A stretch of 64,000 bases of DNA from Silvimonas iriomotensis (GCF_014645535.1 NZ_BMLX01000002.1:744001-808000); one strand, 5' to 3'. Positions 32,188-45,482 are shown, counted from the stretch's first letter. A program made the numbers and translations. The notes: generated from the letters alone by a model not told the origin.

Positions 32188-32215
32188 AAAAAACAAACGG
32201 CGCATGAAGCGCCGT
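32188..32215 (-). terminator. Hairpin terminator between fabH and fabD
   Basis: Stem ACGGCGC (32197-32203), loop ATGAA, GCGCCGT (32209-32215), with an A-rich run at 32188-32197 giving a U-tract on the minus strand. It lies immediately downstream of the fabH stop, so plsX-fabH and fabD-fabG-acpP-fabF may be separate or attenuated units. Confidence 0.75.
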
Positions 32216-32219
32216 TTTT

Positions 32220-33176
32220 TCAATAGCGGATCAGCGCGGAGCCCCAGGCAAACCCGCCACCGATGCCTTCCAGCATCAAGGTCTGTCCTCGCTTGATCTT
32301 GCCGCTGCGGATACCTTCATCCAGCGCCAGCGGAATCGACGCGGCCGAAGTATTACCGTGACGGTCCACCGTGACAATGACCTGCTCCATGGAGAGGTGC
32401 AGGTGCCTGGCCGTAGATTCGATAATGCGCAGGTTGGCCTGGTGCGGCACCAGCCAGTCCACGTCAGACTTGTCCATGCCTGCTGCGGTCAGGGTTTCTT
32501 CAGCAATATCAGCCAGCGCGCGCACTGCAAACTTGAATACGGCGTTGCCTTCCATATAGATATATGGATTGCCGGCAATCTCGCCCTGTTGCAGACGGGC
32601 GTCGGCTTTCAGGATGGAACGATAACGGCCGTCGGCACGCAGACGGGTCTGCAGGATGCCCGGCTCTTCGCTGGCGGTCAGCACAACGGCACCGGCCCCG
32701 TCACCAAACAGGATGCAGGTACCACGGTCATTCCAGTCGACGATATTGGAGAGCTTCTCTGCCCCCACGACCACGGCGCATTTCGCTGCGCCGGTCTGCA
32801 CAAACTTGTCAGCTGTAGAGAGCGCGTAGATAAAGCCGGAACAAACGGCCTGGACGTCAAACGCCGGGAAGCCGTGCACACCCAGTTTGTCTTGCAAAAT
32901 ACATGCGGTCGACGGGAATACGCTGTCCGGCGTGGTCGTCGCGACGATCAAGAGATCAATGTCTTCAACCGTTTTACCGGCAGCAGCCAGCGCCTGTTCG
33001 ACGGCCTTGAAGGCCAGATCAGACGTGGTTTCATCAGCAGCGGCAATGCGGCGTTCGCGGATACCGGTCCGCGATACGATCCACTCGTCGCTGGTTTCAA
33101 CTTTCTGCGCCAGATCTTGATTGGTCAGCGTTTTGGCCGGCAGGTAAGAACCGGTGCCGGCAATGCGCGAATACAT
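32220..33176 (-). CDS. fabH: 3-oxoacyl-ACP synthase III
   Basis: Starts fatty acid synthesis by condensing acetyl-CoA with malonyl-ACP. 318 residues. The active Cys is in [14 protein letters not shown], and the His and Asn in [12 protein letters not shown] and the [12 protein letters not shown] stretch. RBS AGGAGAACAAATCC precedes ATG 33176. plsX lies 43 bases upstream, the usual pairing. Confidence 0.97.
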   Translation of the reverse strand: MYSRIAGTGSYLPAKTLTNQDLAQKVETSDEWIVSRTGIRERRIAAADETTSDLAFKAVEQALAAAGKTVEDIDLLIVATTTPDSVFPSTACILQDKLGVHGFPAFDVQAVCSGFIYALSTADKFVQTGAAKCAVVVGAEKLSNIVDWNDRGTCILFGDGAGAVVLTASEEPGILQTRLRADGRYRSILKADARLQQGEIAGNPYIYMEGNAVFKFAVRALADIAEETLTAAGMDKSDVDWLVPHQANLRIIESTARHLHLSMEQVIVTVDRHGNTSAASIPLALDEGIRSGKIKRGQTLMLEGIGGGFAWGSALIRY

Positions 33177-33219
33177 GGATTTGTTCTCCTGGCAGGGTCT
33201 GAACGGGCGTGGCGCCCGC

Positions 33220-34284
33220 TCAGGCTAAAGGCGTATCGGGGGAGACTGCGTCAGCAGCAGGCTGGGCGGCGAGCAATTCAAGCTCTTGCTGCACCTGCTC
33301 TGCAATGCGCTGGGTCACACCGGCGCGGGCTTCATCCACAGCTTGTGAAAGTGCCCAGTAAAACGCCATGCGATCCGCTCCGCCATGGCTTTTTACCACA
33401 ATACCATTGAGGCCGAGCAAAGATGCGCCATTGTACCGACGTGGATCAACGCGTTTCTTGAACCGGGACAATACCGGCCATGCCAGACCAGCCAGCAGAC
33501 GCGACCACCAGTTACGCAGGAATTCTTCCCGCAGTTGTTCGGCAATCATCTTGGCCAGACCTTCAGAGGTCTTGAGCGCGACGTTGCCGGTAAAGCCGTC
33601 AGCGACAATCACATCTACCGTACCGGCGTAGATGTCGTCACCTTCCACGTTGCCATGGAAATTGAGGTTGGACCGGCGCAAGAGTTCAGCGGCCTCTTTG
33701 ACCACCTCGTTACCCTTGATTTCTTCTTCGCCGATATTGAGCAAGCCGACACTCGGACGGGCTTGCTGGCGCGTGGCCGAAACCAGCATGGCGCCCATGA
33801 TCGCAAACTGCACCAGATGCTGCGGGGTGCAATCGACGTTGGCGCCCAGGTCCAGCACGCACGAATAGGTGTTCTTGCGCGTCGGCAGCATTTTGGCAAT
33901 GGCCGGGCGATCAATCCCCTTGATGGTCTTGAGCACGAAACGTGCAGTCGCCATCAGGGCGCCGGTATTGCCCGCCGAAACACAGGCATTGGCCCCGCCG
34001 GTTTTCACCAGATTGATGGCCACCCGCATGGACGAGTCTTTCTTGTTCTTGAGGGCCGATTGCGGCGCCTCATCCATGGTGACCACTTCGCTGGCGGGCT
34101 GCACCCTCAGGCGCGGGCCGAGCGTGCGTCGGCGGGCCTTGAGTTCAGCCTCAATGGCGTCAGGCATCCCGACCAGCACGATGTTCACATCGGGGTGGTC
34201 GTCCAGAAAGCGCAGCGCGGCAGGTACGGTGACATGGGTGCCATGGTCACCGCCCATCGCGTCAACAGCAACAGTAATATCCAT
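33220..34284 (-). CDS. plsX: Phosphate acyltransferase PlsX
   Basis: Makes acyl-phosphate from acyl-ACP for phospholipid synthesis. Start ATG 34284 ([15 protein letters not shown]) gives 354 residues. Family marks: [10 protein letters not shown] at the N-terminus, [28 protein letters not shown] and [14 protein letters not shown]. The C-terminal region is Ala-rich. The frame runs 17 codons upstream without RBS support. It sits between rpmF and fabH in the conserved order. Confidence 0.97.
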   Translation of the reverse strand: MDITVAVDAMGGDHGTHVTVPAALRFLDDHPDVNIVLVGMPDAIEAELKARRRTLGPRLRVQPASEVVTMDEAPQSALKNKKDSSMRVAINLVKTGGANACVSAGNTGALMATARFVLKTIKGIDRPAIAKMLPTRKNTYSCVLDLGANVDCTPQHLVQFAIMGAMLVSATRQQARPSVGLLNIGEEEIKGNEVVKEAAELLRRSNLNFHGNVEGDDIYAGTVDVIVADGFTGNVALKTSEGLAKMIAEQLREEFLRNWWSRLLAGLAWPVLSRFKKRVDPRRYNGASLLGLNGIVVKSHGGADRMAFYWALSQAVDEARAGVTQRIAEQVQQELELLAAQPAADAVSPDTPLA

Positions 34285-34401
34285 TAGCTTTGGTCTGCTT
34301 TGCGAATCGCTTGGCCAGAATGGCGAACGGCGCAAGCAGGTACTCCCGCTTGCGCCGCTAACATAACCATATGGTTATAAAGGGTTTTCACCCGAAGCGA
34401 A

Positions 34402-34581
34402 TTATTCGCCCTTGGCCTTGATCACACGACGGCCCTTGTAGAAACCGTTCGGGCTGATGTGGTGGCGCAGGTGAGTCTCACCGGTCGTGGCTTCAACAGC
34501 CAGGGCCGGAGCGGTCAGGAAGTCGTGGGCGCGATGCATGCCGCGCTTGGACGGGGACTTTTTATTCTGTTGAACAGCCAT
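34402..34581 (-). CDS. rpmF: 50S ribosomal protein L32
   Basis: A 59-residue gene, [20 protein letters not shown] at the N-terminus and ending VIKAKGE. The [12 protein letters not shown] and [12 protein letters not shown] blocks are characteristic. It lacks the zinc-binding cysteines found in the C+ form of L32. ATG 34581 is preceded by an AAGGAG site. It stands between yceD and plsX, the order found in many proteobacteria. Confidence 0.97.
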   Translation of the reverse strand: MAVQQNKKSPSKRGMHRAHDFLTAPALAVEATTGETHLRHHISPNGFYKGRRVIKAKGE

Positions 34582-34668
34582 TTGGGTACTCCTTGAAAAC
34601 CAGTTTATGTATTTGATAACTCGACGGACGACGCTATAAGCACATCCGGCTTTACGGTCTCGTCCGCC

Positions 34669-35160
34669 TTATTCCGCTTTCCTGGTTTTCAGACCAGCCA
34701 GGACAGCAAACGGATTCGGTTTCTTGCCTGCCTCTGTTGCGCCTTCAGTGCCACCGCATTGATCATGCACGGGCGCAAACGGCACAGCGAGGATAACTTC
34801 TTCTTCGACCAGCGCTTCGACATCCAGCGCGGGGTCGATGAGCATGCCTTCAAGTTCTTCGTCCTGCTCTTCGGCTTCGTCGAGCTTTGCCTCATCAGAG
34901 AACTGCGTCAGCAGCGTCTGCATGGCAAAAGGCCAGTCCATCGGCTTGAGGCAGCGCTGGCATACAAGCCGCAGCTGACCTTTGACCGCCAGATCAAGCC
35001 AGGGACGTTCGATCTTGTCGACGCCACCCTGCAATTCCCACTCCACCGAGCCAGACTGATCGGCCAGTTGATCGTGCAAACGAGTGAGTGACGATACCGC
35101 AATGGTACCGGACAATTCCCGTTGCTCTCGCGCAAACGCCGCGCTGTCGATCACATTCAT
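34669..35160 (-). CDS. yceD: YceD/DUF177 family protein
   Basis: Conserved protein of the YceD family, linked by genome context to rpmF and 23S rRNA handling. Start ATG 35160 (MNVIDSAAF) gives 163 residues; the open frame extends to 35208. The conserved CxxC is in LVCQRCLKPMDWPF, and the C-terminus has the acidic linker EEQDEELEGM and the closing KPNPFAVLAGLKTRKAE. The order yceD-rpmF-plsX is standard. Confidence 0.92.
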   Translation of the reverse strand: MNVIDSAAFAREQRELSGTIAVSSLTRLHDQLADQSGSVEWELQGGVDKIERPWLDLAVKGQLRLVCQRCLKPMDWPFAMQTLLTQFSDEAKLDEAEEQDEELEGMLIDPALDVEALVEEEVILAVPFAPVHDQCGGTEGATEAGKKPNPFAVLAGLKTRKAE

Positions 35161-35195
35161 GGCCAAGGCCGCCGGAGCTAAGAAACCGCGCATGA

Positions 35196-35201
35196 TATAA
35201 T
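35196..35201 (+). promoter_or_regulatory. Possible -10 element for maf
   Basis: A perfect TATAAT, 53 bases before the maf start and overlapping the divergent yceD leader. No good -35 hexamer is visible at the right spacing, so the call is tentative. Confidence 0.35.
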
Positions 35202-35253
35202 CCGCCACGCCCTTCTGTCAAAGGCTTTTTCAGCCAAAGCACAAGAATTTCCC

Positions 35254-35853
35254 ATGCAAAAACAAGCCCTTCCAACCAGACCGCTGGTACTGGCCTCTAC
35301 ATCCGTTTATCGGCGCGAACTCTTGTCGCGACTGGGTTTGCCGTTTGAGACGGCCTCGCCCATGGTTGACGAAACACCGCTGGCCGATGAAACCGCCGCG
35401 CAAACCAGCTTGCGCCTTGCCATTGCCAAGGCCCGCGCGCTCAAAGGCGCTTTTCCCGACGCCCTGCTGATCGGTTCTGATCAGGTGGCCCTGCTTGATG
35501 GCCAGCAACTGGGCAAACCCGGCACGCATGAGCGCGCCGTGGCACAACTGACACACATGCGCGGCCGGACGGTGGAATTTCACACTGCCGTAGCCCTGTT
35601 TGATGCCGCCAGCGGCCAGACCAGCAGCGCCACCGATATCACCCGGGTGAGCATGCGCAATTATTCTGATGCCCAGATCGAACATTACCTGCGCCGCGAA
35701 CAGCCGTACGACTGCGCCGGCAGCGCCAAGGTGGAAAGCCTGGGCATCGCCATGATCGCCGCAGTGGAATCCACCGACCCCACCGCATTGATCGGGCTAC
35801 CGCTGATTGCACTGTGCAATCTGTTGCAACAACACGGCGTGGAGGTTCTGTGA
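35254..35853 (+). CDS. maf: Maf-like nucleotide pyrophosphatase (YceF type)
   Basis: A 199-residue Maf/HAM1-like protein that hydrolyses non-canonical or modified NTPs to NMPs; the YceF branch is known for m7GTP. LVLASTSVYRRELLSRLGLPF near the N-terminus and the DETPLADE, GSDQVA and AGSAKVESLG segments are characteristic. It is divergent from the yceD-rpmF-plsX group, the same neighbourhood as E. coli yceF. The stop overlaps the next gene's GTG start by four bases. Confidence 0.92.
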   Translation: MQKQALPTRPLVLASTSVYRRELLSRLGLPFETASPMVDETPLADETAAQTSLRLAIAKARALKGAFPDALLIGSDQVALLDGQQLGKPGTHERAVAQLTHMRGRTVEFHTAVALFDAASGQTSSATDITRVSMRNYSDAQIEHYLRREQPYDCAGSAKVESLGIAMIAAVESTDPTALIGLPLIALCNLLQQHGVEVL

Positions 35854-36563
35854 CGACCGGTACTTTATATCTGTTGCCCGTGCCGCTGGGCGAGGACACG
35901 CTCGATAGTGTTCTCCCCGCAGATGTCATCAGCATTGCACGCCGACTGACGCACTTTATTGTCGAGGCCCCCAAAACCGCCCGCCACATGCTCAAGGCCT
36001 TTGGCACGCCGCATGAACTGCGCAGCTTGTGGATGCAGGAATTGAACGAGCATACGCAGGACAAAGAACTGGCCGCCTTGCTGGCGCCGCTGCTGGCCGG
36101 TCAAGACGTGGGCCTGATGTCAGAGGCCGGCTGCCCCGGCGTGGCCGATCCAGGCGCCAATCTGATTCGCCTGGCCCACGCGCGCGGCATCAAGGTCGCG
36201 CCGCTGGTGGGGCCGTCGTCCATTTTGCTGGCCCTGATGGCCAGTGGCGCCAACGGACAGAAGTTCCGCTTCAACGGCTACCTGCCGGCGGATGGCGCGG
36301 CACGCATTGATGCCATCCGCAAACTGGAACAGGATTCGGCCAAACTCAAACAGGCGGAGTTGTTCATTGAAACGCCCTACCGCAATGGCGCCCTGTTTGA
36401 CGCCCTGCTGGCAAGCTGCCGCCCGCAAACCTTGCTGACCGTGGCGCGCGATATCACCACACCGGATGAGCTGATCGTCACCCGCGAGATCGGCCAGTGG
36501 AAAAAACACGGCGCGCCAGACCTGCACAAGCGCCCGACCGTGTTTGTGCTGTACGCCGGCTAA
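35850..36563 (+). CDS. SAM-dependent methyltransferase, tetrapyrrole-methylase family (RsmI paralogue)
   Basis: Start is GTG at 35850 with GGAGG six bases before, overlapping the maf stop (GTGA), so the two are coupled; 237 residues. The SAM-binding signature GCPGVADPGANLIRLAHARGI and GPSSILLALMASG matches the RsmI/CobA-type fold. Related RsmI methylates 16S rRNA C1402; this protein is shorter and diverges around the substrate loop, so its substrate is uncertain. It is followed by a terminator. Confidence 0.85.
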   Translation: MTTGTLYLLPVPLGEDTLDSVLPADVISIARRLTHFIVEAPKTARHMLKAFGTPHELRSLWMQELNEHTQDKELAALLAPLLAGQDVGLMSEAGCPGVADPGANLIRLAHARGIKVAPLVGPSSILLALMASGANGQKFRFNGYLPADGAARIDAIRKLEQDSAKLKQAELFIETPYRNGALFDALLASCRPQTLLTVARDITTPDELIVTREIGQWKKHGAPDLHKRPTVFVLYAG

Positions 36564-36593
36564 GCGGGCCTGGCATGGGCCACGCAGAAAAAC

Positions 36594-36626
36594 AAAAAGC
36601 CCGAAGCATCTGCTCCGGGCTTTTTG
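36594..36626 (+). terminator. Rho-independent terminator after the methyltransferase gene
   Basis: Stem AAAAAGCCCGAAGCA paired with TGCTCCGGGCTTTTT (small interior mismatch), followed by G-TTG. 31 bases past the stop codon. The opposite strand is also suited to end tRNA-Leu transcription. Confidence 0.88.
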
Positions 36627-36639
36627 TTGAGGTATTCTT

Positions 36640-36724
36640 TGGTGCCGACAGAGAGACTCGAACTCTCACGACCGCAGTCACTACCCCCTCAAGATAGCGT
36701 GTCTACCAATTCCACCATGTCGGC
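36640..36724 (-). tRNA. tRNA-Leu (anticodon GAG)
   Basis: On the minus strand GCCGACA pairs with TGTCGGC, with A discriminator and encoded CCA. Anticodon stem CTATC/GGTAG holds loop TTGAGGG, giving anticodon GAG (reads CUC/CUU). The variable arm TGACTGCGGTCGT is long, as in leucine tRNAs, and the T-loop GTTCGAGTC is canonical. Confidence 0.96.
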
Positions 36725-36905
36725 ATTTGCAACCCGTACGGGCAGCAAGAGGCGGCATTCTAGCGATAGTGCCGTGACTTGTCCAGCAAGAAACGAACGA
36801 CTACCGCATACAGATTGTCATAAAAGTGCTAGGTTAGCGCTATACCTGTAACAGCACGCCCAACCCGGCTGCGCCGCTCATCACCACACCCACTGCTCGC
36901 CCGAC
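36725..36905. other. Leader region of the ankyrin gene
   Basis: About 180 bases without a gene. A weak sigma-70 match, TTGTCA at 36815-36820 and GCTATA at 36839-36844 with an 18-base spacer, could drive the ankyrin gene. Confidence 0.35.
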
Positions 36906-37841
36906 ATGACCGATCCGCTACGTGAAAAACTGGCTGCCTACAAGCTGGAACACCGTTACCCGGAACAACTGGCTGCGCGCTTTCCGCGCATTGTCACCCG
37001 GATCATGGAGCTGTGGGGCACGCCCAACCTGCATGATTATTTCGACGAACTGCTGATTATGGACCGCTACGACCGGCAAGGTTTTCCGCCGGAGATCGGC
37101 GCGGAACTGATGTCGGTGGCACTGGCGCATGACCAGATTCTGGGCCTGCAGGAAGAGCACGAAGACATCTGGGAACACGTTCGCGAATCGGTCGAAAGCC
37201 AGCTGCGCGAGTTGGGTTTTGATGCGTCTGCCGAAGGTTTCCAGCGCGCGGTGTCGCTGGGCAATATCAACGCCGTGTTGCTGTTCCTGAGCGCCGGCCT
37301 GCCGGTAGACCAGCTTGAAGTGGAAGGCCAGTGGACGCCCTTGATCCGCGCCGCCTTTGAAGGCCGTACCGAGATGGCGCTGGTGCTGCTGCAGCACGGC
37401 GCCAATGTGCACGCCACCGACCGGGACGGATACACCGCACTACACTGGGCCGCGCTTACCGGGCACGAAGACATCATCCAGTTGTTGCTGGATCGCAGCG
37501 TCAACGTCAACCAGTTGAGCCTGCAAGGATTCAGCCCGTTGTTGCAAGCCGCCAGCCAGGGTCTTGAACATATTGTGCGCAAACTGATTGCGGTCGGCGC
37601 TGACCCCAACGTAGCCACCAACGAAGGCTGGACCGCCCTGCACAAGGCCGTCGCCAACAATCACCTGTCTACCGCTGTCGCCTTGCTGGACTACGGCGCC
37701 GATGCCACGGCCCGCCATATGGACGGCGAAACGCCGCTCTCGCTGGCGCAGACCAGTGACAACAAGCGCATGGCAGACCTGCTGACCCTGGCGGCCGGCC
37801 TGCAAGCACGCCAGCGTGCCCGGCAGCGCCAGACATCCTGA
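36906..37841 (+). CDS. Ankyrin repeat protein
   Basis: A 311-residue protein. The first 115 residues are helical and unlike ankyrin (PEQLAARFPRIVTRIMELWG). From about 120 on there are about five ankyrin units with DGYTALHWAALTGHEDIIQLLLDR and GWTALHKAVANNHLSTAVALL as clear examples. The C-terminus is a basic QARQRARQRQ tail. No signal peptide, so it is a cytoplasmic protein-binding scaffold; partner unknown. Its N-terminal domain may carry the specific function. Confidence 0.85.
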   Translation: MTDPLREKLAAYKLEHRYPEQLAARFPRIVTRIMELWGTPNLHDYFDELLIMDRYDRQGFPPEIGAELMSVALAHDQILGLQEEHEDIWEHVRESVESQLRELGFDASAEGFQRAVSLGNINAVLLFLSAGLPVDQLEVEGQWTPLIRAAFEGRTEMALVLLQHGANVHATDRDGYTALHWAALTGHEDIIQLLLDRSVNVNQLSLQGFSPLLQAASQGLEHIVRKLIAVGADPNVATNEGWTALHKAVANNHLSTAVALLDYGADATARHMDGETPLSLAQTSDNKRMADLLTLAAGLQARQRARQRQTS

Positions 37842-37850
37842 GGCAGCGGG

Positions 37851-38156
37851 CTACAAACGGATACGCCCGCGGCAGATATCGCTGAACATGACCCAGTCAC
37901 CCGCCAGGCTGTACAACGGATACTGAAACGTGGCCGGGCGATTGTGTTCAAAGAAAAAATGCCCGACCCAGGCAAAGCCGTAACCACACAGCAACCCCGC
38001 CAGCAGCCAGACCCAGCCGTGTCCGGCAAGCAGCATGGCCAGACAAGCCAGCACCCCCAGCGAGCCGACAAAATGCAGCCGCCGGCAAATCACATTGCGG
38101 TGTTCACTCAGGTAAAACGGATAAAACGCAGAGAAGGAACGAAAGCGCTCAGCCAT
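37851..38156 (-). CDS. Mpo1-like/DUF962 small membrane protein
   Basis: A 101-residue protein with the FYPFYLSEHRNVICRRLHFVGS opening of the DUF962/Mpo1 family. Two hydrophobic segments (about 30-45 and 48-63) suggest it sits in the inner membrane. HFFFEHNRPATFQYPLYSLAGDW supplies further conserved histidines. In yeast, Mpo1 is an iron-dependent dioxygenase of 2-hydroxy fatty acids; applying that role here is inference. Convergent with the ankyrin gene, which ends nine bases away. Confidence 0.85.
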   Translation of the reverse strand: MAERFRSFSAFYPFYLSEHRNVICRRLHFVGSLGVLACLAMLLAGHGWVWLLAGLLCGYGFAWVGHFFFEHNRPATFQYPLYSLAGDWVMFSDICRGRIRL

Positions 38157-38329
38157 GGCCTTGCCTTATGGTTTTGTCATGGCTGTTGGATACCCGGGGT
38201 GACGCGGCAGTTCAAGACGCGGCGCAGCAAAGTGGGGCGATTGCGACAGGGGGTTGTGGCGGGGCTGTGGATTGCCGGGCGAATCCGCCTTGTTGCTCAT
38301 CGGCAAGGCCGCGGCTGGCGGCCGGCTGG

Positions 38330-38349
38330 ATTCCTGCCTCCGCAGGAAT
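38330..38349. repeat. dRS3-like palindrome
   Basis: ATTCCTGC-CTCC-GCAGGAAT, flanked by CTGG and GACGAG as in the other copies. Lies in the gap between the DUF962 gene and purL. Confidence 0.85.
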
Positions 38350-38397
38350 GACGAGGGGTAGAGGCTTTGGCCCTTCTGTTCTTCACCATCCAAAAAC

Positions 38398-38427
38398 AAA
38401 AAAGCGCGCCGAAGCACGCTTTTTTTC
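38398..38427 (-). terminator. UUCG-capped terminator downstream of purL
   Basis: On the minus strand the stem AAAAAAGCGTGC and GCGCGCTTTTTT encloses a TTCG tetraloop, with one G-T pair, and an extended T-rich tail. It lies about 130 bases past the purL stop, beyond the nested hairpin at 38464-38547. Confidence 0.85.
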
Positions 38428-38463
38428 TTGGGTTCCGCATACCACTGACATCTCGGCGCCCGC

Positions 38464-38547
38464 AAAAGCCCCGCTGGCAAGGCACGCGAGCGCTGGCAGT
38501 ACACGTTGGTACGACAAGCTCGCGTAACGCAGTCCAGCGGGGCTTTT
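38464..38547 (-). other. Nested hairpin in the purL 3' region
   Basis: Outer arms AAAAGCCCCGCTGG (38464-38477) and CCAGCGGGGCTTTT (38534-38547) pair perfectly over 14 bases. Inside, ACGCGAGC (38484-38491) pairs with GCTCGCGT (38518-38525), leaving a 26-base loop. It starts eight bases from the purL stop. It may be a terminator with an inserted stem or a separate structured RNA. Confidence 0.65.
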
Positions 38548-38554
38548 CCGGGTG

Positions 38555-42505
<3,951 letters not shown>

Positions 42506-42911
42506 GTGGGTCTGATCCGGATTTGCCAGAGTAAACAGAGGCGTAATGATACCGAAAAATTACCCTTCCCGCCGCCCCGGCAATCTGCCAGACCTTGCAG
42601 GTTCAGGGCCCGCTTCCAGGATTGTGGCGTCATTGCCAATCAGCGCCGCCTGAAACATGCCGCCCCCATAAGGGTAAGGCATACTACCTACAGCACATCG
42701 ACCCGTCGCAATTTGCCGATATTGCCCGGTCGTGCGCCGTGCGTCGGCCAAAAGCCTATGCTCGACCACCGCGATCCAGCGCCTTTACCCGCGCCAGGAC
42801 AGCGTAATGCCCAAACCAATAACGATTGCTCTGGCCCGCTACGGAACCTGAGCCCATGCGGCCAGGACGAACGGCAAGAAGCTCACTTCGAAACCGTCGA
42901 GGAGACGAAAC
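42506..42911. other. Divergent upstream region of purL and the GH20 gene
   Basis: About 400 bases without a supported gene. It must hold the purL promoter and the GH20 promoter. A CCCATAAGGG near-palindrome followed by TACTACCTACA (about 42665-42692) may be a regulator site, but I could not assign it. No dRS3-like palindrome here. Confidence 0.4.
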
Positions 42912-45428
42912 ATGACCCGACCCAGTGGTTCCCAGCTCAAACTCAAGTGGGAATGCCTCTCCAACGCTCACGAGGGCGACAATTTCCTGGCCGAACTCGT
43001 CCTTACCAACCACTCGGACAAACCGCTCTCCGGCAACGACTGGGCGCTGTATTTCAATACGTGCCGCAAGATCTACGGTGAATCGGTGACGGGTGGCGTC
43101 GCCATCAGCCAGGTCAATGGCGACCTGTTCAAGCTCGTCCCCAAGGCCGACTTCGGCACGCTGGCCCCGGGCGAATCGCGCACCATTGGTTACAAGGGCA
43201 TGTTCTGGGTTATCCAGGAAACCGACGCACCGCTGGGTTTCTATGTAGTGTATGACGATGGCACGCCGGCCGCCCGCGCCGAAGCCATTGGCGATCCGGA
43301 AATCGTACCGTTCACCCGCCTGGAACAGCGCAACCGCAATGCCAACGACAAGGTGGCCCCGGTCACCGCTGAAAGCCGCTTTGCCGACAACAAAGACCTG
43401 TCGCTGCTGCCGGCCGCTGAAGTGGGCCTGATTACCCCGACGCCGCAATCGTTGCTGCACGGCCATGGCGAGTTCGTGATCGACGCCGCCACCGTGATCG
43501 TGCACCCGGCCGAACTGGCCAATGAAGCGGCTTTCCTGCAGCAAAGCCTGGCTGATCTGGGCGTGCGCCCGACGCTGGCCGCGCAAGGCAGCGGCATTGT
43601 GCTCAAACTGGCCAAAGTGGCCGCGCCGCAAGTCACCGGCAACCTGGCTGAAGCGTACGAACTGAATGTCGACAGCCACGGCATTACCATCACCGGCGCC
43701 ACGGCACACGCCGTATTCAACGGCATCCAGAGCCTGCGCCAGTTGCTGCCGGTATCCGCCTGGGTGAACCCGCAAGCCACGCTGGCCGTGCCGGCAATCA
43801 AGGTGGCCGACGCCCCGCGCTTTGCCTATCGCGGCATGCATATCGACGTGGGCCGCAATTTCTCCAGCAAAGAGACCATCCTGCGCCTGCTGGATCTGAT
43901 GGCGCTGTACAAGCTGAACAAGTTCCACTTCCACATCACCGATGACGAAGGCTGGCGCGTCGAGATCCCGTCACTGCCGGAACTGACCGAAATCGGCTCC
44001 AGACGCGGCTTCACGCCGGATGAAACCGATAACCTGGTGCCGTGCTTTGGTTCTGGCGCCCAGGTCGAAGGCTCTCACGGTACGGGTTTTTATACCCGCG
44101 AAGAGTTCATCGAGATTCTGCGCTTTGCCACCGCCCGCCATATCGAGGTCATCCCCGAAGTGGACGTGCCCGGCCACGCGCGCGCCGCCATCAAGGCCAT
44201 GAACGTGCGTTACAACCGCCTGAAGGCCCAGGGCCTGCAGCGCGAAGCCGAAGAATATCTGCTGACCGACTTTGCCGATCAATCGAAGTACGAGTCCGTG
44301 CAGTTGTGGCACGACAACGTGATCTGCATTGCCATGGAATCGAGCTACCGCTTTATCGAAACCGTGGTGTCGGACATCGAAGCCATGTTCGTCGAAGCCG
44401 GCGCACCATTCCTGGCACTGCATACCGGTGGCGATGAAGTACCGCACGGCGCGTGGGAAGGCTCCCCGGTGTGCCAGAAATTCATGACCGACAAGGGCAT
44501 GAAGACCATTCAGGAACTGCAGGATTACTTCCTGACCCGTTTCCGCGAAATCCTGACCCGCCACAAGCTGGAATTTGCCGGCTGGGAAGAAATCGCCCTG
44601 ATCCGCGAACAACAGGCCGACGGCAGCCACAAGCCGGCGCCGAACCCGCGCTTCAAGGATGCCAACTTCCGCCCGTACATCTGGAACAACGTGTGGGGCT
44701 GGGGCCAGGAAGATATCGCCTACCAACTGGCCAACGCCGGTTACAAGGTGGTGTTGTCTAACGTGACCGATCTGTACTTTGACCTTGCCTACGCCAAAGA
44801 CCCGCAAGAACCGGGTTACTACTGGGGCGGCTTTATCGAGACGCGCAAACCGTTCTGGTTCTGCCCGCTGGATATCTACACCACCGCCACGGTCAACCTG
44901 TTCGGCCACCCGCTTGACCGCGAAGCGCTGGACAAGATGGCCCGCCTGACCGAAACCGGCACCCAGAACGTCCTGGGCATCCAGGGCCAGTTGTGGGGCG
45001 AAAACGCCCGCAACGCCGGCCGCGTGGAATACCTGGCCGCACCGCGCCTGCTGGCCCTGGCCGAGCGCGCCTGGGCGGTTGATCCGGGCTGGACCTTCAT
45101 CGCCGACGCCACCCAGCGCAACCAGAAAATGGCGACCGACTGGAACCAGTTTGCCAATCGCCTTGGCCAGCGTGAACTGGCGCGTCTGGACGGTTTCCTG
45201 GGCGGCTACGGCTACCGCATCCCGCTGCCGGGTGCCGTGGTTGAGGGCGGCAAGATCATCGCCAACACCAGCGCCCCGGGCCTGACCGTCCGCTACACCG
45301 TAGACGGCAGCGAACCGAACGCCTTCAGCGCTGTGTACGAAGGCCCGATCAGTGCTTCTGGTGATGTGAAACTGGCGACGTTCAGCAGCACCAACCGCAA
45401 GAGCCGGACTGTGGTGGTGGGCGAGTAA
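42912..45428 (+). CDS. Beta-N-acetylhexosaminidase / chitobiase (GH20)
   Basis: An 838-residue GH20 enzyme that releases N-acetylglucosamine from chito-oligosaccharides. Domains in order: CHB_HEX carbohydrate-binding domain (about 1-150, LKWECLSNAHEGDNFLAEL), GH20b (about 170-300), the TIM barrel (RGMHIDVGRNF onward) and a CHB_HEX_C domain at the end (IIANTSAPGLTVRYTVDGSEP). The catalytic pair is in HTGGDE (Asp508, Glu509). No signal peptide is present, so it should act in the cytoplasm on imported chitobiose. GAGGAGACGAAAC precedes the ATG. Followed by a strong terminator. Confidence 0.95.
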   Translation: MTRPSGSQLKLKWECLSNAHEGDNFLAELVLTNHSDKPLSGNDWALYFNTCRKIYGESVTGGVAISQVNGDLFKLVPKADFGTLAPGESRTIGYKGMFWVIQETDAPLGFYVVYDDGTPAARAEAIGDPEIVPFTRLEQRNRNANDKVAPVTAESRFADNKDLSLLPAAEVGLITPTPQSLLHGHGEFVIDAATVIVHPAELANEAAFLQQSLADLGVRPTLAAQGSGIVLKLAKVAAPQVTGNLAEAYELNVDSHGITITGATAHAVFNGIQSLRQLLPVSAWVNPQATLAVPAIKVADAPRFAYRGMHIDVGRNFSSKETILRLLDLMALYKLNKFHFHITDDEGWRVEIPSLPELTEIGSRRGFTPDETDNLVPCFGSGAQVEGSHGTGFYTREEFIEILRFATARHIEVIPEVDVPGHARAAIKAMNVRYNRLKAQGLQREAEEYLLTDFADQSKYESVQLWHDNVICIAMESSYRFIETVVSDIEAMFVEAGAPFLALHTGGDEVPHGAWEGSPVCQKFMTDKGMKTIQELQDYFLTRFREILTRHKLEFAGWEEIALIREQQADGSHKPAPNPRFKDANFRPYIWNNVWGWGQEDIAYQLANAGYKVVLSNVTDLYFDLAYAKDPQEPGYYWGGFIETRKPFWFCPLDIYTTATVNLFGHPLDREALDKMARLTETGTQNVLGIQGQLWGENARNAGRVEYLAAPRLLALAERAWAVDPGWTFIADATQRNQKMATDWNQFANRLGQRELARLDGFLGGYGYRIPLPGAVVEGGKIIANTSAPGLTVRYTVDGSEPNAFSAVYEGPISASGDVKLATFSSTNRKSRTVVVGE

Positions 45429-45453
45429 ACCTTTGCCGCAAATGCATGAAAAG

Positions 45454-45482
45454 AAAAACCCCGCTGATGCGGGGTTTTTTGT
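45454..45482 (+). terminator. Terminator after the GH20 gene
   Basis: Stem AAAAACCCCGC, loop TGAT, GCGGGGTTTTTT; 25 bases past the stop. A textbook Rho-independent terminator. Confidence 0.93.
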
